DNA of 44,021 bases, taken from assembly GCA_900128565.1 (NCBI GenBank), contig LT635930.1, positions 1 through 44,021 on the forward strand. The letters are read 5' to 3'. The notes below the pieces were generated by a model. The model was not told the DNA's origin. It saw only the letters and a list, made by a program, of their open reading frames with translations, and did not search any database. How positions within the stretch are numbered: the stretch's first letter is position 1; each line of letters opens with the position of its first letter. Positions 40,302 through 44,021 of the stretch are shown here, one piece after another. The position numbers were made by a program, and so were the translations under genes. This DNA comes from Stramenopiles sp. TOSAG23-6. Lineage: Eukaryota; Sar.

Positions 40302-43300
40302 TTATTGCGTTTTAACAAGCATTTGTAAGACATTCTCTTCATGAACGCCATGAAAATGTAAGGATTGGCGGTCTTCCATTTGTCGTCCACCAAAAATTAA
40401 AAGTACGCGATTTGCCTCAACACCTTCAAGCCGTGCAATCTTTTCCTTTACTTGTTGGACTAAGTCACTCGTCAAACATAATACAGAAATGAAAGTACCA
40501 TCTATTCGTTTGATTTGTAAGCGAATTTGTCCCAGTATATCAGATTGAGAAAGTGACATATTTCCCATACTACTATTTATAGAAAATTGAGACTCTCCAA
40601 TACCTAACATTTGATTATTGATATTTTCGTTTACTGATAACTTTTGTATTCCAGGTAACAGTATTCGTCTATGTACAGGTCTAATTTTCATTTCTTCCAT
40701 ATCTTCAGTGGTAATTAAAGAACAAGCAGAAAGTGTATCAAAACCTTCATGCTCAAAAGCTTTCGTGACATAACAAACAATGCGATCATGAAGGCCAAGG
40801 CTTGAAATCCAACGTACGACACGATTCTCTCTATCCAAATTTGCAATATCAAGACTTAATGTAGTGTTATCTTTTGTACTATTACTAGGAGATGCGTTTA
40901 ACTGTGGGGGTGGGGGTACATCATATATTTCACAAGAATCTCCTTTTTCATATAGTGAAACGGCACCAACATAAGACTCACCTCTAGGCAAATCTGCCCA
41001 GGCAACACCTTGATCTACACCATTCAAATAAAAGCGAAGTGTTCCCATTGTTGCATCTAATTCAACATCGACCACACTTTCAGATTCTACGAAACGATCA
41101 CCATACAAATCTGAAGCTGGTCCTCCATGACCTTTCTTACCATTTGATTGATAATATCCCCAACCTTTATCAGTCTTATTAACATAACTATCAATCTCAA
41201 CATCACGTAGACATACACCAACAGTTGCTTTTGTCCCTTTTTTAAGTATGAAACTCCATTGAGCTTTGCCAGCATTTACAACAGGTCCAATTAAGACAAT
41301 TCCATTGTCCCAACTAGTTGCTGATTTTTTAATTTTAATTTGATTGTCTTTTCCTCGTTCTACTTTAGTAGAAGCTCCCCTATCAACTACCGTTGGAGCC
41401 CACACCTTTGTATGCGCCGTTGTTGCTCGTACTATTAGCTCTTTTTCCCTCGCTGCAGCTTCTAAACCTTGGTTCAAATCGCATTCCTTATCTAATTGAC
41501 GTTTTGTAGCTGCTGGTGACTTCAGACCTTCAAGAATACCAGGAAAAGGACGACCACTAGCGACTGTAACACATTTCAGAATACTCACGCCATCACCATG
41601 GCCATACAGAGAAAATGCACCAGTAAATCCATTGTTTTTACCCACGGGAAGTTTCAAATCTGACCACGCTACACCTTGATCTACACCATTCAAATAAAAG
41701 CGAAGTGTTCCCATTGTTGCATCTAATTCAACGTCTATAATACTACCAGCTTCCTTAAATTTTTGACCATATGGTGTACTTGCTGGACCAGCATGTCCTT
41801 TCTTACCATTTGATTGATAATATCCCCATCCTTTATTAGTTTTATTCACATAACTTTTCATATCAACATCACGAAGACACACACCAACAGTAGCTTTCGT
41901 GCCGGAGTCTACTCGAAAACTCCAACGAGCCTTGCCAGTAACTACTACAGGCCCCACAAGTACAAGACCATTTTGCCATCCACTCCCGACTTTTATAACT
42001 GAATGCAAAGCCGGGGAAAACTCGGTTGCAAAAGGTGCCATGCCACTTCGAACGGAAGAAGACATTGCAAGTACAGGACTTTTGCCAAATAATCCAGAAG
42101 TATCTGGGATAACTAAACCATCTGCATGAGATGAAAGACCATGAGCAGCTAATACAGTCACAGCGTCGCCTGCATCAAATAGCGAGACAGCCCCAACAAA
42201 TTGTGCACCTTTAGGCAAATCTGTCCACGCTACACCTTGATCTACACCATTCAAATAAAAGCGAAGTGTTCCCATTGTTGCATCTAATTCAACATCTACA
42301 ACACTTCTACATTCCCGATAACGTTCGCCATACGGTGTGCTTGCCGGGCCTCCGTGGCCTTTCTTACCATTTGATTGATAATATCCCCAACCTTTTTCAG
42401 TCTGATTTACATAACTATCCATATCAACATCACGGAGACATACACCAACAGTTGCCTTCGTTCCCTTCTCAAGACGAAAACTCCACATTGCTTTCCCAGA
42501 AGATACTGGAGCGCCGACAAGTATCATTCCGTTTTCCCAACTACGCGTTGATTTGGAAAGAACGTTTCCAGAAACTTTCGTCGCAGCACCTTTAGCAAAT
42601 ACCAATGAAGCAGCAGCAGATGAGGCTTTTTTATGCTTCTGAACGCTAGAACTTCGACGACGAGCTTTGTTATTGATAACATCTTCGTGCTTTTCATCGT
42701 GAATATTTTGGTGAGGTGATATCAAAGGAGCTACATCTTTTTTTTTTACATCTATAATAGTTACCATATCACCAACATCAAATAATGAAACAGCTCCGAC
42801 AAATTGTGCACCTCTAGGTAAATCTTTCCAAGCTATACCTTGATCTATACCATTCAAATAAAAGCGAAGTGTTCCCATTGTTGCATCTAATTCAACATCT
42901 ATCACACTACCAGGTTCCTTGAATTTTTGACCATATGGTGTACTTGCCGGACCACCATGTCCTTTCTTACCGTTAGATTGATAATATCCCCAGCCTTTAT
43001 TAGTTTTATTAACATAACTATCCATATCAACATCACGAAGACATACACCAACAGTAGCTTTTGTCCCCTTATCAATACGAACTCTCCATTTGGCTTTCCC
43101 CGAAGATACAACTGGTCCAAAAATTACTAAACCATTTTCCCAGCTTCTAGATATTTTTATGAATCCGCTTGCAGGTAAGGCTTCAATTGCTGAACCATGT
43201 GATATAACTAACGCCGCCTCATTTAGATTTTTCATTACGGGTAAAGCAATTGGAACAATTGGAGGGCCATTAGCGTCCCCTATTACAATGTGTTTAGGAG

Positions 43301-44021
43301 ATTGAGGATCATCAACATTATAATGACGATGAACATGAATATGATACTCATTTTTTGTATCTATAACAGTTACCATATCACCAACATCAAATAATGAAAC
43401 AGCTCCGACAAATTGTGCACCTCTAGGTAAATCTTTCCAAGCTATACCTTGATCTATACCATTCAAATAAAAGCGAAGTGTTCCCATTGTTGCATCTAAT
43501 TCAACATCTATCACACTACCAGGTTCCTTGAATTTTTGACCATATGGTGTACTTGCCGGACCACCATGTCCTTTCTTACCGTTAGATTGATAATATCCCC
43601 AGCCTTTATTAGTTTTATTAACATAACTATCCATATCAACATCACGAAGACATACACCAACAGTAGCTTTTGTCCCCTTATCAATACGAAATCCCCATTT
43701 GGCTTTCCCCGAAGATACAACTGGTCCAATAATTACTAAACCTTTTCCCCAACTTTTAGAAATCTTTTTGAATTGATTTCCATTCTGTTGAATTTGTGTA
43801 CCTTTAGCTAAAATTTCAGGAGATACTAAAACACGAGGATCTGGAACGTTTGGAGGAACTATACGAGGATCACGTGGTACAGGCACAATTGCAGGGGGCG
43901 GCGATACATTGTGGTTTCTTCTTTGTTCGTATCTGCATCCCATTAAAGTGACTTGATCACCTAAAGCAAATAATGAAACAGCTCCGACAAATTGTGCACC
44001 TCTAGGTAAATCTTTCCAAGC
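40302..44021 (-). CDS. Multi-SPRY protein with SAM and ubiquitin-like C-terminus (5' end outside window)
   Basis: The frame is open to the right edge, so this is a partial gene of at least 1,239 codons. Five complete SPRY-like domains and the end of a sixth are visible. Each reads W-x-NG, GKAxWxFR, GTKATVGVCLRDV, GWGYYQSNGKKGH, a variable YG block, VDVELDATMGTLRFYLNG, and FVGAVSLFD-GD. Approximate positions on the + strand: 43770-43360, 43160-42750, 42560-42150, 41990-41580 and 41290-40930. Next come a SAM domain (VRWISSLGLHDRIVCYVTKA to about 40640) and a C-terminal ubiquitin-like domain (IRLQIKRIDGTF...RVLLIFGGRQMEDRQSL). SPRY domains bind peptides; SAM and ubiquitin-like domains suggest an assembly or ubiquitin-pathway scaffold. 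There is no catalytic domain in view. The stop is 33 bp from that of the pyrophosphatase (convergent). Confidence 0.85.
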   Translation of the reverse strand, partial: AWKDLPRGAQFVGAVSLFALGDQVTLMGCRYEQRRNHNVSPPPAIVPVPRDPRIVPPNVPDPRVLVSPEILAKGTQIQQNGNQFKKISKSWGKGLVIIGPVVSSGKAKWGFRIDKGTKATVGVCLRDVDMDSYVNKTNKGWGYYQSNGKKGHGGPASTPYGQKFKEPGSVIDVELDATMGTLRFYLNGIDQGIAWKDLPRGAQFVGAVSLFDVGDMVTVIDTKNEYHIHVHRHYNVDDPQSPKHIVIGDANGPPIVPIALPVMKNLNEAALVISHGSAIEALPASGFIKISRSWENGLVIFGPVVSSGKAKWRVRIDKGTKATVGVCLRDVDMDSYVNKTNKGWGYYQSNGKKGHGGPASTPYGQKFKEPGSVIDVELDATMGTLRFYLNGIDQGIAWKDLPRGAQFVGAVSLFDVGDMVTIIDVKKKDVAPLISPHQNIHDEKHEDVINNKARRRSSSVQKHKKASSAAASLVFAKGAATKVSGNVLSKSTRSWENGMILVGAPVSSGKAMWSFRLEKGTKATVGVCLRDVDMDSYVNQTEKGWGYYQSNGKKGHGGPASTPYGERYRECRSVVDVELDATMGTLRFYLNGVDQGVAWTDLPKGAQFVGAVSLFDAGDAVTVLAAHGLSSHADGLVIPDTSGLFGKSPVLAMSSSVRSGMAPFATEFSPALHSVIKVGSGWQNGLVLVGPVVVTGKARWSFRVDSGTKATVGVCLRDVDMKSYVNKTNKGWGYYQSNGKKGHAGPASTPYGQKFKEAGSIIDVELDATMGTLRFYLNGVDQGVAWSDLKLPVGKNNGFTGAFSLYGHGDGVSILKCVTVASGRPFPGILEGLKSPAATKRQLDKECDLNQGLEAAAREKELIVRATTAHTKVWAPTVVDRGASTKVERGKDNQIKIKKSATSWDNGIVLIGPVVNAGKAQWSFILKKGTKATVGVCLRDVEIDSYVNKTDKGWGYYQSNGKKGHGGPASDLYGDRFVESESVVDVELDATMGTLRFYLNGVDQGVAWADLPRGESYVGAVSLYEKGDSCEIYDVPPPPQLNASPSNSTKDNTTLSLDIANLDRENRVVRWISSLGLHDRIVCYVTKAFEHEGFDTLSACSLITTEDMEEMKIRPVHRRILLPGIQKLSVNENINNQMLGIGESQFSINSSMGNMSLSQSDILGQIRLQIKRIDGTFISVLCLTSDLVQQVKEKIARLEGVEANRVLLIFGGRQMEDRQSLHFHGVHEENVLQMLVKTQ
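42755..43754 (-). repeat. Two near-identical SPRY units, 609-bp period
   Basis: Bases 42755-43145 and 43364-43754 differ at only a few positions over about 390 bp. The next copy starts at about 43959. Older units to the left (42150-42560, 41580-41990, 40930-41290) are more diverged. This shows recent tandem duplication or gene conversion at the 5' side. Confidence 0.9.

Noticed and set aside
1-44021. CRISPR arrays, tRNA or rRNA genes, autonomous transposons, viral genes
   Set aside because: No direct-repeat/spacer array, cloverleaf, rRNA block, transposase, integrase or reverse transcriptase was recognised on either strand by eye.

Overview
The window is nuclear DNA from an AT-rich, gene-dense, flagellated single-celled eukaryote. 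Evidence for this is split genes, eukaryote-only families (Rab11-type GTPase, PRIM2, tubby-like protein, FAM161-like basal-body protein, SPRY/SAM/ubiquitin-like protein, TRANK1-type helicase), TTAGGG-like boxes and the standard genetic code with TAA, TAG and TGA all used as stops. A stramenopile or another alga-like protist would fit (RRHLQ-type secreted protein with Cys-rich CTCSNGT modules, introner-type introns), but I cannot place the species.

Layout, left to right. A Met/Gln-rich low-complexity protein (+, 5' end possibly outside the window); a coiled-coil zinc-finger protein (+); a Rab11-like GTPase (-) diverging from a membrane-anchored Rieske protein (+, one intron); an aspartyl/asparaginyl beta-hydroxylase (-) diverging from an MSS116-like DEAD-box RNA helicase (+, one introner) across a G-rich telomere-like repeat; a secreted LRR plus Cys-rich protein (-); a tubby-like protein (-) broken by five near-equal introns; a four-helix membrane protein (+); DNA primase large subunit PRIM2 (-) diverging from a GOLD-domain protein (+, two introners); a FAM161-like protein (-); a giant gene of about 4,881 codons (-, 23033-38058) with a RanBP2 zinc finger, coiled coil, ankyrin-like stretches, SF1/UvrD helicase, helical repeats, an IQ motif and a C2H2 finger; a DHH/DHHA2 family-II pyrophosphatase or exopolyphosphatase (+, four introns); and, running off the right edge, a protein of tandem SPRY domains with a SAM and a ubiquitin-like C-terminus (-).

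The most unusual signal is a family of at least 13 closely related introns of 91-104 nt (introners). All lie in the sense direction of their host gene. They start GTAYGTTTT, carry a TTGTACCTAAC branch-site block about 35 nt from the 3' end, and end in CAAAATACAT, so they are GT...AT introns and not GT...AG. I removed each one by hand. In all 13 the reading frame and the expected protein family sequence are restored (helicase motif VI, the tubby domain, the DHHA2 domain, the TRANK1-like protein). Twelve of 13 are preceded by AT in the exon, and the element ends look like short terminal inverted repeats. Ordinary GT...AG introns with TACTAAC branch sites are also present, so two intron types coexist in one window.

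A second oddity is an 82-bp perfect inverted repeat. One arm is almost the whole first intron of the giant gene and the other lies in that gene's own divergent promoter, suggesting recent intron gain from a promoter copy, or an assembly error. Intergenic spacers are short (33-471 bp). No tRNA, rRNA, CRISPR or autonomous transposon was seen.
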